The position numbers were made by a program, and so were the translations under genes. From Arthrobacter bambusae (GTDB taxonomy: Bacteria > Actinomycetota > Actinomycetes > Actinomycetales > Micrococcaceae), in NCBI RefSeq assembly GCF_030812595.1, contig NZ_JAUSSZ010000005.1, forward strand, positions 1 to 64,000: a DNA stretch of 64,000 nucleotides. The letters are read 5' to 3'. Below are positions 18,262 to 26,534 of the stretch, piece by piece (the stretch's first letter is position 1; the number at the start of each line of letters is the position of its first letter). The notes below the pieces were generated by a model. That model was not told the DNA's origin. It ran no database searches and saw nothing but the letters and a program-made list of their open reading frames with translations.

Positions 18262-19383
18262 TCAGCCGAAGAAGGCTTCGCGCAACTGGGGGCCGAGCTG
18301 TCCGATCTCGGTGAGGAACCCGTCGTGCCCGATGGGGGCCTCGATCACGTGAACGGGGACCTGACCCGGCAAGGCTTTGGCCAGCTCGTGGGATTGTTCC
18401 GGGAAGTAGAGCCGGTCCGAGTCCACGGAAGCAACAAAGAACTTCGCCGTTGCCCCGGCCAGCGATTCCTCCAATGAGCCCCGGCCGCGGGTGATGTCAT
18501 GGCTCATGAGGGCCTCGGTGAGGGCGATGTAGCTGTTCGCGTCGAAGCGCTGGACCAACTTCCTTCCCTGATGGTCGAGGTAGCTCTCCACTTGGTAGCG
18601 GCCCCGGTCCCCTAGCGCCGCAGCCTGAAGGGGAGCCTCGCCGCCCTGGGCGTTCCGGCCGAAGCGGAAGCCCAGTTCGTCCGCCGAGCGGTAGGTGATG
18701 TGGGCAATCCGCCGGGCAAGGGCCAGTCCCGCCTCCGGCGCAGCCTGGCCGTAGTAGTCGCCGCCATTGAAGTGGGCGTCCTGCCGGATGGCGAGCGTCT
18801 GGGCCTGTGCGAAGGCTATCTGCTCGGCAGTGCTGTACGCCCCGATCGAAATCACGGCGCATCTCTTCACGCGTTCCGGATAGCTGACGGCCCATTCCAG
18901 TGCACGGGCACCGCCCATGGACCCGCCCACCACCGTGTGCCAGCTGCGGATCCCCAAGGCGTCGGCCAGCCGGGCCTCGGCTACAGTGCTGTCACGCAGG
19001 GTCACCAGCGGGAAGCGGGAGCCCCACGGCTTGCCGTCCGGAGCGCTCGACGACGGGCCGGTGCTGCCGTAGCAGCCTCCCACGATGTTGACGGAGACCA
19101 CGAAGTAGCGGTCCGTGTCGATGGTCGCACCGGGACCAACAAGCTGCTCCCACCAACCTTCTTCGTCGCTCTCACCCCGGGCAACATGGGTGCTGCCGGT
19201 GAGGGCGTGTTCCACCAGGACGGCATTGGAAGCGTCTGCGTTGAGCCGGCCCCACGTCTCGTACGCGAGGACGACGTCCGGCAGGGAACCTCCGGCCTCC
19301 AGCTCGAGTCCACCCACGGAAACATACTTGACGGTTCCATCCTGGGTACCGGAAACGGGTATGGCTGTTGCAGCAATCGTCAT
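18262..19383 (-). CDS. metX: Homoserine O-acetyltransferase MetX
   Basis: MetX transfers an acetyl group from acetyl-CoA to homoserine, the first committed step of methionine synthesis. The 373-residue alpha/beta hydrolase has the nucleophile S165 in VVGGSMGGAR, the aspartate in SVDSDRLYFP and the histidine in APIGHDGF. LTGSTHVARG and GGCYGSTGPSS are characteristic of the family. The ATG has GAGGTG upstream and lies directly after the SAM-IV-like riboswitch, so SAM should repress it. metY lies upstream on the same strand but is separated by a strong hairpin, so the two are probably independent transcripts of one pathway. Confidence 0.96.
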   Translation of the reverse strand: MTIAATAIPVSGTQDGTVKYVSVGGLELEAGGSLPDVVLAYETWGRLNADASNAVLVEHALTGSTHVARGESDEEGWWEQLVGPGATIDTDRYFVVSVNIVGGCYGSTGPSSSAPDGKPWGSRFPLVTLRDSTVAEARLADALGIRSWHTVVGGSMGGARALEWAVSYPERVKRCAVISIGAYSTAEQIAFAQAQTLAIRQDAHFNGGDYYGQAAPEAGLALARRIAHITYRSADELGFRFGRNAQGGEAPLQAAALGDRGRYQVESYLDHQGRKLVQRFDANSYIALTEALMSHDITRGRGSLEESLAGATAKFFVASVDSDRLYFPEQSHELAKALPGQVPVHVIEAPIGHDGFLTEIGQLGPQLREAFFG

Positions 19384-19410
19384 TCGTTGACACCTCACAT
19401 CGCGCTTGCC

Positions 19411-19514
19411 CGCCGCCAACTCGGCGAAAGGCCAGGTCTTCACCCGGGGCACCCCACCGCGAGAGGAGGGTTGCCGGCCAGCAAGCCGGGGCTGTCGCTG
19501 GCACTCATGACCTA
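19411..19514 (-). ncRNA. SAM-IV-like riboswitch in the metX leader
   Basis: Read on the minus strand, the leader has a P1 stem AGGTC (19509-19513) with GACCT (19434-19438). Inside are the CCCCGGCTTGCTGGCCGGCAAC-type region (about 19470-19490) and the GGTGGGGTGCCCCGGGTGA-type region (about 19440-19460), which form the conserved SAM-binding core. A short CGCC/GGCG hairpin (19414-19426) follows P1, as expected for the 3' extension of SAM-IV. Together with its place directly upstream of metX this supports the SAM-I/SAM-IV superfamily, nearest SAM-IV. The ribosome binding site at about 19390-19397 lies close behind it, so translational control is likely. Confidence 0.85.
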
Positions 19515-19610
19515 TAGGAAGAGTCTAGGAAAGCCGGACCACTTCTGACGAAGATTATGACATCTTTGTGACACTTGGCCGCGTTTTGTTCACGAAGCAT
19601 GGACCGTGGA

Positions 19611-19650
19611 GGCCGGTCGGCGAAGATTCATCCTGGCTCGCCGACCGGCC
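19611..19650 (-). terminator. Strong hairpin after metY
   Basis: GGCCGGTCGGCGA (19611-19623) and TCGCCGACCGGCC (19638-19650) form a perfect 13-bp stem with a 14-nt loop just downstream of the metY stop. No U-tract follows. It separates metY transcription from the metX riboswitch. Confidence 0.75.
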
Positions 19651-19672
19651 CCGTACACCGTCCGGGGCGATG

Positions 19673-20989
19673 CTAGGCGCCCTTGGCTGCCCGGAACCCG
19701 GACTCGAGGTCGGCGAGGATATCGTCAATGTGCTCGATCCCTACCGACAGGCGCACCAAGCCCGGGCTCACTCCAGCCACGGCCTGCTGTTCAGATGTCA
19801 GCTGGCTGTGCGTCGTCGACGCAGGATGGATGACCAAGGAACGGACATCGCCGATATTTGCCACATGAGAATGCAGCTCAAGGGCATCTACGAAGCGTTT
19901 GCCGGCGTCGATCCCGCCGCGGATGACGAAGGACACCACCGCGCCGGTGCCCCGGGGTCCGTACTTGCGCCCGCGTTCGAACCACGGGCTGGAAGGCAGC
20001 CCCGCGTAGGCGACCGATTCGACGTCGTCGCGCCCTTCGAGCCATTGCGCCACCTTGGTGGCGTTGTCCACGTGGCGTTCCACCCGCAGGCTGAGGGTCT
20101 CGATCCCTTGGGAGATCAGGAACGCGTTGAACGGGGAAACAGCCGAGCCGAGGTCGCGCAGGAGCTGGACCCGGGCCTTGAGGATGTAGGAGAGATTCGC
20201 GCCGAGGGCACCGTCCTTGCCAAGGTCGCGGGCGTAGACCAGGCCGTTGTAGCTGGGGTCCGGGGTGTTGAAGTTGGGGAACCGTTGGGGGTCCTTGCCG
20301 AAATCGAAGTTGCCGGAGTCAACGATGACACCGGCTATGGCGGATCCATGCCCACCCAGGTACTTGGTGGCCGAATGCACCACGATGTCCGCGCCCCACT
20401 CGATGGGCCGGATCAGGTAGGGCGTGGCGAGCGTGTTGTCCACGACGAGCGGAACTCCTGCCTCGTGCGCGATGCGGGAGACGCCTTCGATGTCCAAAAC
20501 GTCCTGGCGGGGGTTGGAGACGACTTCGGCGAAGAACAGCTTGGTGTTTGGCTGTACCGCGTCCCGCCACTGCTCGAGGTTGTCGGGGTCCCCGACGAAG
20601 GTGACCGAGATTCCGAATTTCTTGAGCGTGTGTGCCAGGAGGTTGTAGCTGCCGCCATAGAGGCTCGGGCTGGCGACCACGTGGTCGCCGGCCTCGGCGA
20701 CGTTGAGGATGGCGAACGTTTCCGCGGCCTGGCCGGAGCTCAGCAGGAGTGCCGCCAAGCCGCCCTCCAGGCTCGCTATGCGCTGTTCCACCGCGTCCTG
20801 GGTGGGGTTGCCGATCCGCGTGTAGATGGGCGCGAGCTCGGCGAGCGCAAAGCGGTTGGCCGCGCTTTCCGCGCTGGGGAAAACGAAAGAGGTGGTCTGG
20901 TAGATGGGGAGCGCCCGGGCGCCGGTGGCCGCGTCAGGCTCCTGGCCGGCGTGGATCTGGCGCGTTTCGAATGACCATCCTTGGGACAT
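19673..20989 (-). CDS. metY: O-acetylhomoserine aminocarboxypropyltransferase MetY
   Basis: MetY uses PLP to combine O-acetylhomoserine with sulfide, giving homocysteine. The 438-residue protein begins [16 protein letters not shown] and shows [36 protein letters not shown], and the PLP lysine in [16 protein letters not shown]. The SSGQAAE segment and [19 protein letters not shown] agree with the long MetY form rather than MetB. The ATG has CAGGAG upstream. The frame stays open 55 codons further up through a repetitive tract, but that part looks non-coding. The product of MetX is its substrate. Confidence 0.95.
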   Translation of the reverse strand: MSQGWSFETRQIHAGQEPDAATGARALPIYQTTSFVFPSAESAANRFALAELAPIYTRIGNPTQDAVEQRIASLEGGLAALLLSSGQAAETFAILNVAEAGDHVVASPSLYGGSYNLLAHTLKKFGISVTFVGDPDNLEQWRDAVQPNTKLFFAEVVSNPRQDVLDIEGVSRIAHEAGVPLVVDNTLATPYLIRPIEWGADIVVHSATKYLGGHGSAIAGVIVDSGNFDFGKDPQRFPNFNTPDPSYNGLVYARDLGKDGALGANLSYILKARVQLLRDLGSAVSPFNAFLISQGIETLSLRVERHVDNATKVAQWLEGRDDVESVAYAGLPSSPWFERGRKYGPRGTGAVVSFVIRGGIDAGKRFVDALELHSHVANIGDVRSLVIHPASTTHSQLTSEQQAVAGVSPGLVRLSVGIEHIDDILADLESGFRAAKGA

Positions 20990-21046
20990 GCGGACTCCTG
21001 GTTTCTCGGGTTGTTGCTCTGGCTTCTTTGCCGCGCTTGGGCCTTC

Positions 21047-21100
21047 CGGCGTTCGGCGTTCGGCCTGCCGGTGCTCGGCGTTCGGCCTGCCGGCGTTCGG
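21047..21100. repeat. 22-bp-period direct repeat upstream of metY
   Basis: CGGCGTTCGGCCTGCCGG occurs at 21054-21071 and again at 21076-21093, with the shorter CGGCGTTCGG at 21047 and 21091. The tract is in the metY leader or promoter region. Confidence 0.8.
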
Positions 21101-21271
21101 TTGCCGCCAGTCTAGGGACGGGATTGCGGGCTTCGGAAGCTTTATGACGAACACAGTAGTTTTCGGTCCCGCCGCGTCCTGAAGTGACTCTGGGCCACCT
21201 TTTCAAAACATCCCACCTTGGTAAGGCAGGGCTTAGCTGAGAGGTCCATCACAAAGTGCCAAGATGAAGCC

Positions 21272-21910
21272 ATGCGCATGGATCACGTCTCTTACGCTTG
21301 TGAACGAGATGGCCTCTTGGCCACCACCGAGCGGATTTCCGCAGCATTGGGAGTGGACGCAGTCCGGGGCGGAGTGCACCCGCGCTTCGGTACCCGGAAC
21401 ATGATCATTCCCCTTGCTGACCACAAATACCTGGAAGTTGTCGAGGTCCTTGACCACCCGGCATCCGACAAGGCACCTTTTGGACAAGCCGTCCGTGCAC
21501 GCTCCGCAGCCGGAGGTGGTTGGATGGGCTGGTGCGTCGCCGTGGACGACCTGAGCCCCTTCGAACAGCGGCTCGGACGGTCCGCTGTCCCCGGCAACCG
21601 CAAGTTTCCGGACGGCCGCGAACTCGTCTGGTCCCAGATCGGCATCCTCGGACTCATTGCCGATCCACAGGTGCCCTACCTGCTCCGTTGGGAGGGCGAC
21701 CCTTCACTTCATCCGTCCCTCGTTTACCCAAGCGATGTCAAGATGTCCAGCCTCACCATTGCCGGCTCGGCTGAGCGCGTCACCGAATGGCTCGGGGAAC
21801 CCGTGGAGAAGCCGCTTGAGGACGTCGCAGTCCAATGGATGGCACCGCACGGTACGCCGGGAATCATGTCGGTAACGTTCGAAACCGCCAACGGAGCGGT
21901 CACCATCTGA
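21272..21910 (+). CDS. VOC-superfamily (glyoxalase-like) protein
   Basis: This 212-residue protein begins MRMDHVSYACERDGLLATTERISAALG, which is the usual start of a glyoxalase-like domain. It continues with GGVHPRFGTRNMIIPL and HKYLEVVEVLDHPA, which carry the expected first-half metal-site histidine and glutamate positions. The second half lacks clear matching motifs, so activity is uncertain. The ATG at 21272 has AAGATGAAG upstream. A terminator follows directly, so it is probably transcribed alone. Confidence 0.8.
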   Translation: MRMDHVSYACERDGLLATTERISAALGVDAVRGGVHPRFGTRNMIIPLADHKYLEVVEVLDHPASDKAPFGQAVRARSAAGGGWMGWCVAVDDLSPFEQRLGRSAVPGNRKFPDGRELVWSQIGILGLIADPQVPYLLRWEGDPSLHPSLVYPSDVKMSSLTIAGSAERVTEWLGEPVEKPLEDVAVQWMAPHGTPGIMSVTFETANGAVTI

Positions 21911-21942
21911 CGGACCCCGGGCCAGGAAGTCCCGGGAAAAAC

Positions 21943-21995
21943 TTCGGCCGCCATATGCGGGGCGCCAATGACGTCTCCTCGCAGTGGCGGCCGAA
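21943..21995 (+). terminator. Terminator of the VOC gene
   Basis: TTCGGCCGCCA (21943-21953) and TGGCGGCCGAA (21985-21995) form a perfect 11-bp stem, followed on the plus strand by ACCTTTT. It lies between two convergent genes. Confidence 0.8.
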
Positions 21996-22005
21996 ACCTT
22001 TTAAC

Positions 22006-22050
22006 GGCGCCGGCTTAAGCGGCGCCGGCTCGAGAGGCGCCGGCTCGAGA
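22006..22050. repeat. Three copies of a 15-bp unit
   Basis: Copies at 22006-22020, 22021-22035 and 22036-22050 each begin GGCGCCGGCT; the last two are identical (ending CGAGA) and the first ends TAAGC. Each contains the palindrome GGCGCC. It lies just past the VOC terminator. Confidence 0.85.
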
Positions 22051-22084
22051 GGCGGGGAGGATGGCGCGCTCCGCTGAAACCCGC

Positions 22085-22849
22085 TTACCCCAACCCAATG
22101 GCCTTGCCGAAGACGCTGAAGCCGACGAACGCCACGATGTCCAGGAGCGCATGGGCCACCACGAGGGGCATGACCCGTTTGGTCTTGGTGTAAATCCAGC
22201 CGAACACGAGCCCCATGACGGCGTTGCCAATGAACGGCCCGAAGCCTTGGTACAGGTGGTAGCTGCCGCGAAGGAGGGCGCTGAGCACGATCGCCAGCGG
22301 AGTGCTCCACCCGAACTTCCCGAACCGGTCCAGGAGATAGCCAACTACGATCACTTCTTCGACGATGGCGTGCCGCACCGCAGAGAGGACCAGCACCGGC
22401 ACGGTCCACCAATAAGAGTCCAGGCCGCTGGGGATGATCGCCGTCGTGATTCCCAGGGCACGGCCGGCCGCATAGAGGCCCAGCGACGGAATCCCGATCA
22501 GCGCGGCGAGGCCTAGTCCCTGCAATGCGTCGCGGCCCGGGCGGGCGAAGTTGAACCCCAGCCGGGTGAAGCCCGAGGGACTCTCCGCCGTTTGGCGGTG
22601 CATAGACAGGAAGTAGAAGACCAACACCACGGGGACCAGGGCGAACGCGATATCCAGCAGTTGGTAGGTGAGATCGAAGTACTCGCGCGTGCTCTGCGAG
22701 CGGTTAAGGGTGGATGTCGCATGGGCCAAGGGCCCCTGGGTCATCTTGTCCAACAACTGCACCACGGAGTACACCGCCGACTGGCCCAGGGAGAGGCCAA
22801 GGACGATCAGTACTTCGGCGCGCAACCGGCGCGTGGAGGCTAGGAGCAT
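22085..22849 (-). CDS. CPBP-family intramembrane metalloprotease
   Basis: The 254-residue protein has about six to eight membrane segments and the conserved motifs of the CAAX-processing and bacteriocin-processing (CPBP) family. VEEVIVVGYLLDR contains the paired glutamates, RGSYHLYQG the first histidine and VVAHALLDIVAF the second. Family members process prenylated proteins, peptides or anti-sigma factors, and some give self-immunity to bacteriocins. The substrate is unknown. The ATG has TAGGAGC directly upstream. It is separate from the sugar operon to its right. Confidence 0.87.
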   Translation of the reverse strand: MLLASTRRLRAEVLIVLGLSLGQSAVYSVVQLLDKMTQGPLAHATSTLNRSQSTREYFDLTYQLLDIAFALVPVVLVFYFLSMHRQTAESPSGFTRLGFNFARPGRDALQGLGLAALIGIPSLGLYAAGRALGITTAIIPSGLDSYWWTVPVLVLSAVRHAIVEEVIVVGYLLDRFGKFGWSTPLAIVLSALLRGSYHLYQGFGPFIGNAVMGLVFGWIYTKTKRVMPLVVAHALLDIVAFVGFSVFGKAIGLG

Positions 22850-22917
22850 GCTCCTATCTTGCCTTCATTTGCCTGATGTTTTCCTCGGAGCCCAGTGGCC
22901 GCTGTCCGAGTGCATGG

Positions 22918-22939
22918 CCAGGGCTGCTCCTGACCCTGG
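22918..22939 (-). terminator. Weak hairpin after the DeoR-regulated operon
   Basis: CCAGGG (22918-22923) pairs with CCCTGG (22934-22939) with a 10-nt loop, in the 105-base gap between the DeoR gene and the CPBP gene. The stem is short and has no U-tract. Confidence 0.35.
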
Positions 22940-22955
22940 GCTTCCAGTTTCCGGG

Positions 22956-23747
22956 CTAGGCGTCCTTGGCCACGATCACTTGGGTGCCGCTGGCTTCAAA
23001 CGCCGCCTTTTCCTCCGGCGTGATGCCCGAGTCAGTGATGAGCCGCCGGAAATCGTACCCGGCCATCGCCGCGAAGGCACGCTTGCCGATCTTCGTGGAG
23101 TCCGCCAGGACATAGGAGTCCGTGGCGCGTCGGGCCATGACGGTATTCACCATGGCTTCTCCCTCGTCGGTGATGGTGGGACCGATCTTCGGATCGACTC
23201 CGTTGACGCCGATGAAGGCGATGTCCAGGGCGACCTTCTGCATGATGACATCCGTGTAAGGCCCTACCAGTTCATAGGAACGCGGATTCAGGATGCCGCC
23301 GGTGACCATGATCTTGATGTTGGGGCGCACGGCAAGCTGGGCCGCAATGTTGATGGCGTTGGTGACCACGGTCAGCATGGGCCGGTTGGAGGGCGCGTTC
23401 AAGTCCTCCCGGGTGGACAGGACCTGGGCGAGGGCGGTGTTGGTGGTGCCGCCACTTAATCCGATCACTGCCCCGGGCACGATGAGCTCCGAGGCCGCCA
23501 AGGCAATCTGCTGCTTTTCCTCGGCGTGATCATCCCTGTTGTAGCGCCCTGGAAGGTCGTACGCCACCGATCCCGTGGTTGCTCCGCCTCGGGTACGGCT
23601 CAGGAGCCGCTGCTTGGCAAGGCTGTCCAGGTCACGGCGGGCCGTGGCCGGCGAGACGGCCAGGCGGGTCACGATATCGTCGACCTCAACATGCCCTGAC
23701 TCGGCGAGGAGATCAAGGATGGCCGTCAGTCGATCGTTGCGGGTCAT
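22956..23747 (-). CDS. DeoR/GlpR-family transcriptional regulator
   Basis: The 263-residue protein has a DeoR-type winged helix at the N-terminus (MTRNDRLTAILDLLAESGHVEVDDIVTRLAVSPATARRDLDSLAKQRLLSRTRGGA). A sugar-phosphate-sensing DeoRC domain follows, with IGLSGGTTNTALAQVL and FIGVNGVDPKIGPTITDEGEA. It probably represses the sugar operon of which it is the last gene, 23 bases after the aldolase gene, and is relieved by a pathway sugar phosphate. The ATG has GGAAGG upstream. A candidate operator lies at 27559-27588 in front of the operon. This role is inferred from location and family. Confidence 0.92.
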   Translation of the reverse strand: MTRNDRLTAILDLLAESGHVEVDDIVTRLAVSPATARRDLDSLAKQRLLSRTRGGATTGSVAYDLPGRYNRDDHAEEKQQIALAASELIVPGAVIGLSGGTTNTALAQVLSTREDLNAPSNRPMLTVVTNAINIAAQLAVRPNIKIMVTGGILNPRSYELVGPYTDVIMQKVALDIAFIGVNGVDPKIGPTITDEGEAMVNTVMARRATDSYVLADSTKIGKRAFAAMAGYDFRRLITDSGITPEEKAAFEASGTQVIVAKDA

Positions 23748-23770
23748 CACGAACCTTCCGGAAATTGGGA

Positions 23771-24610
23771 CTAATTCACTTTCGCGAACAGCGTCAGCAG
23801 ACGTGCGGTTTCCAACACCAGCGCGTCCCGTCCGGCCTTGATGTACTTGCGGGAGTCCACCACCGAAGGGTTGGCATCCAGGTACTCACGGACGGCGCGG
23901 GTGAAGAACCCGTTCAAGTGTGTGGATACGTTGATCTTAGTCATACCGGCCCGGATTGCCGCTACGAGCATTTCATCAGGCACGCCGGAGGAACCATGCA
24001 GGACCAGCGGACGCTGGACGGCCTGCTTGAGCCGGGCAATGAGGGCCAAGTCCAAGGCGGCGTTGCGTTCGGTCATGGCGTGCGAGGAGCCGACGGCGAC
24101 GGCGAGCGCGTCGACGCCGGTAGCGTCAATGAAGGAACGGGCCTCGACCGGGTCCGTCCGGACTCCGGGAGCATGGGCGCCGTCCTTGCCTCCTACTTTC
24201 CCGAGCTCGGCCTCGACGTAGACCCCGTGGTCCTGGGCGTATGTGGCGACCCGTCGCGTAACTTCAACGTTCCGGTCATAAGGCAAGTGCGCGCCGTCGT
24301 ACATGACGGAGCCGAACCCGAGGTCGACGGCCTGCAGGGCCAGTTCTTCGGTTTCGGCGTGGTCCAAGTGCAGTGCCACCGGCACGGAGGAGTCCCGGGC
24401 GATGGACATTGCGCCGCGGGCGATCGGGACGAGTCCGCCGTGGAAACGGACGCAGTTCTCCGAGATTTGCAGGATCAGCGGGACAGCCGCGGCCTCGGCC
24501 CCGGCGACCAGGCCTTCCGCGGTTTCGAGGTGGATGACATTGAAGGCGCCCTGCCCGATTCCGTTGGCCGCGGCGGTATCCATGAGTTCCCGTGTACTGA
24601 CGAGCGTCAC
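23771..24610 (-). CDS. Class II ketose-bisphosphate aldolase (KbaY/GatY-like)
   Basis: This zinc-dependent aldolase of 279 residues cleaves a ketose 1,6-bisphosphate to DHAP and glyceraldehyde 3-phosphate. The motif ALHLDHAETEELALQAVDLGFGSVMYDGAHLPYD carries zinc-site histidines and the catalytic aspartate region. VLHGSSGVPDE and KINVSTHLNGFFTRAV complete the phosphate and metal sites. Length and motifs suit tagatose-bisphosphate aldolases at least as well as fructose-bisphosphate aldolases. Its GTG start overlaps the stop of the PfkB kinase gene by four bases, so the two steps are coupled. Tagatose versus fructose specificity cannot be settled from sequence. Confidence 0.9.
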   Translation of the reverse strand: MTLVSTRELMDTAAANGIGQGAFNVIHLETAEGLVAGAEAAAVPLILQISENCVRFHGGLVPIARGAMSIARDSSVPVALHLDHAETEELALQAVDLGFGSVMYDGAHLPYDRNVEVTRRVATYAQDHGVYVEAELGKVGGKDGAHAPGVRTDPVEARSFIDATGVDALAVAVGSSHAMTERNAALDLALIARLKQAVQRPLVLHGSSGVPDEMLVAAIRAGMTKINVSTHLNGFFTRAVREYLDANPSVVDSRKYIKAGRDALVLETARLLTLFAKVN

Positions 24611-25578
24611 AGGGTTTCCTTCCAGCTGAGAATGAGTTGGTCTTCAAGGTCCGCGTAGCTCGGCGAGATCTCACCGGCGGCAGGCATGAGCACTGCGGCC
24701 GCGGACCAGGCTGTTGCCCGGCGCAGGATCGTCGGGATGTCGGTGATGCCGGCGGCGAGCGCGACGGCAGCCGCGGCCACTGCGGCGTCGCCGGCGCCCG
24801 TGGGGTTGCCGCTGAGTGGTTCCGGGAGTCGGGCGCTCCAGTGGCCTCCGGGGGCGGCATGATGGAACGCGAGCATGCCGTCGGCGCCGGCGCTGACCAG
24901 GACGGTTTTTGCCCCCAGGGCGATCAAGCGCCGTGCCGCGTCTTCCAGCCCGATTTCACCCGTTGCTTCAAGCAGCTCGTGGTTGTTGGGCTTGAGGAGG
25001 TCCGCCCCGGCCCGTGCGGCAGCGATGGTCCCGGGACCGGAGGTATCGACGACGGCGGGAATCCCGGCGTCGTGCGCCAGACGCACGAGCGCCGGGTAGA
25101 AGTCGGCCGGCGCGCCTGGCGGCAGGCTGCCGGAACCGACAAGAACTCCCGCGCCGTGCCCGTCCGGGTTGTCGATGTGCAGGGCGTCGACGACGGCGGC
25201 GGCCAGCGCTTGCCATTCGGCCGGTTGGAGGGGGCTCCCCTCTTCATTGAAAATGGATGTTTCACCGCCCACCGTATCCACAAGGGCGATGCTGCGCCGC
25301 GTTTCGGCGGCAACCGGGACCAGGCGGTGCGGCACGCCGCTGCTGCGCAGTTCGGCAGCGAATTCGGCACCGGCCGTGCCGCCCGCGGGCGCGAGTGCCA
25401 GTACGGGATGGCCCAGTTGGTGGGCCACGCGCGCGACGTTGAGCCCTTTTCCACCTGCGCGGCTGAGGGGTGCGGCGACGCGATGGCTTGCTCCGGGGGT
25501 GATCCCGGCGACGTGGTAGCTGAGGTCGACCGCCGGATTGGGCGTCACGGTGATGACCGGTTTCATGGCCTGGTTCAT
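24607..25578 (-). CDS. PfkB-family sugar-phosphate kinase (1-phosphofructokinase/tagatose-6-phosphate kinase type)
   Basis: The 323-residue kinase begins VITVTPNPAVDLSYHVAGI and shows GGKGLNVARVAHQLGHPV and the C-terminal GNPTGAGDAAVAAAAVAL, whose aspartate is the catalytic base. This is the FruK/LacC branch of PfkB kinases, which phosphorylates a ketose phosphate at C1 or C6. Between a ROK kinase and a bisphosphate aldolase it probably makes the aldolase substrate, most likely tagatose 1,6-bisphosphate. It overlaps both neighbours by four bases. Confidence 0.9.
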   Translation of the reverse strand: MNQAMKPVITVTPNPAVDLSYHVAGITPGASHRVAAPLSRAGGKGLNVARVAHQLGHPVLALAPAGGTAGAEFAAELRSSGVPHRLVPVAAETRRSIALVDTVGGETSIFNEEGSPLQPAEWQALAAAVVDALHIDNPDGHGAGVLVGSGSLPPGAPADFYPALVRLAHDAGIPAVVDTSGPGTIAAARAGADLLKPNNHELLEATGEIGLEDAARRLIALGAKTVLVSAGADGMLAFHHAAPGGHWSARLPEPLSGNPTGAGDAAVAAAAVALAAGITDIPTILRRATAWSAAAVLMPAAGEISPSYADLEDQLILSWKETL

Positions 25579-26525
25579 CGCCGCGTACCCGTGCCGGAGG
25601 CGGCCTTCCCGGCAGGGAGGAGGGCCCTGGCCCGCATGGCGGCGCCGAGCAGGCCTGCATCCTGGCCCAGTTGGGCGCGGGTGATGATCGGCCGGCGCTG
25701 GAAATCGAGCAGCTCGTCGAGGCGCGAACGAAGTGGCTCAAGGAGTCCGTCGCCCGCTTCGGCCAGGCCGCCGCCCACCACCACCGCTTCGGTACCGATG
25801 ATGCTGACGCATTGGCTCAGGCTGAAGGCGAGGGCGTCCACGGCGTCGGCCCAGATCCGGGCTGCCAGCGCATCTCCCGCCTTGGCCCGTTCGAGGACTT
25901 CACGGGCACCGGTGCGCGGAGTTCCGGCTTTGTCGCTGTAACGCCGGGCGATCGCTCCGGCCGATCCGACGGCCTCGAGGATCGCGTGGCCTGGACCGTC
26001 CGGGTCAGGAACGAGGGCGTGGCCCAGTTCCCCGGCGAACCCACCTGCACGCACGGGGTACCCATCGGAAATGACGGCGGCGGCGATTCCCGTGCCAACC
26101 ACCATCACCACGACGTTTCGAAAATCGCGGGCAGCTCCGAACCGGAATTCGGCTTCGGCCGCCGTGCTGACATCATGACCGAAGGAGACCGGCAGCCCGA
26201 GGCGCTGCGCGGCCTTTTCCCCGAAGGGAAAGTTACGCCACCCCAGGTTCGCCGAATAGATTCCCACCCCGGAGTCGGAGTCAACGATTCCCGGGACAAC
26301 AATGCACGCCGCCTTCGCCGGGTGGCCGGGGAATTCGGCGGCAAATTCCGAGGCCAATGCCGCTACAGCGTCCAGGACTGCCTCGCCCGGTCGCAAGGGA
26401 TCGTGCGGCGTCGCAGTGCGGCGCAATCCCAGGACATTCCCGGCCGTGTCGACAAGGCCTGCCTTCAGGTCGGTCCCGCCTACGTCGAAGGCCAGGACTG
26501 CGGATTCAGCGGCTCCGAGAACCAT
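25575..26525 (-). CDS. ROK-family sugar kinase
   Basis: The 316-residue protein has the ROK ATP-binding start AVLAFDVGGTDLKAGLVDTAGNV, a middle motif VVMVVGTGIAAAVISDG, and the sugar-site histidine in GELGHALV. It should phosphorylate a hexose or N-acetylhexosamine. The zinc-binding CxCGxxGCxE motif usual in ROK kinases is absent: the segment after GELGHALVPD reads PDGPGHAILEAVGSAGAIARR with no cysteine. Activity may therefore be altered or use another fold stabilisation. The protein has no helix-turn-helix, so it is a kinase rather than a ROK repressor. It overlaps the PfkB gene by four bases. Confidence 0.88.
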   Translation of the reverse strand: MVLGAAESAVLAFDVGGTDLKAGLVDTAGNVLGLRRTATPHDPLRPGEAVLDAVAALASEFAAEFPGHPAKAACIVVPGIVDSDSGVGIYSANLGWRNFPFGEKAAQRLGLPVSFGHDVSTAAEAEFRFGAARDFRNVVVMVVGTGIAAAVISDGYPVRAGGFAGELGHALVPDPDGPGHAILEAVGSAGAIARRYSDKAGTPRTGAREVLERAKAGDALAARIWADAVDALAFSLSQCVSIIGTEAVVVGGGLAEAGDGLLEPLRSRLDELLDFQRRPIITRAQLGQDAGLLGAAMRARALLPAGKAASGTGTRR

Positions 26526-26534
26526 GGGGATGAC

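Noticed and set aside
19384..19452. Longer MetX N-terminus
   Set aside because: It would be translated from the riboswitch itself; GAGGTG precedes the ATG at 19383.
20990..21154. Longer MetY N-terminus of 55 residues
   Set aside because: The extension is translated repeat DNA, and a good ribosome binding site precedes the internal ATG at 20989.
22085..22849. CPBP protease as a partner of the 38-residue peptide
   Set aside because: It lies more than 5 kb away with an unrelated operon between them.
24607..25578. Ribokinase or fructose-1-phosphate kinase of a fructose PTS
   Set aside because: No fructose PTS gene is nearby, and the aldolase, ROK and SIS neighbours fit a tagatose-type role better.
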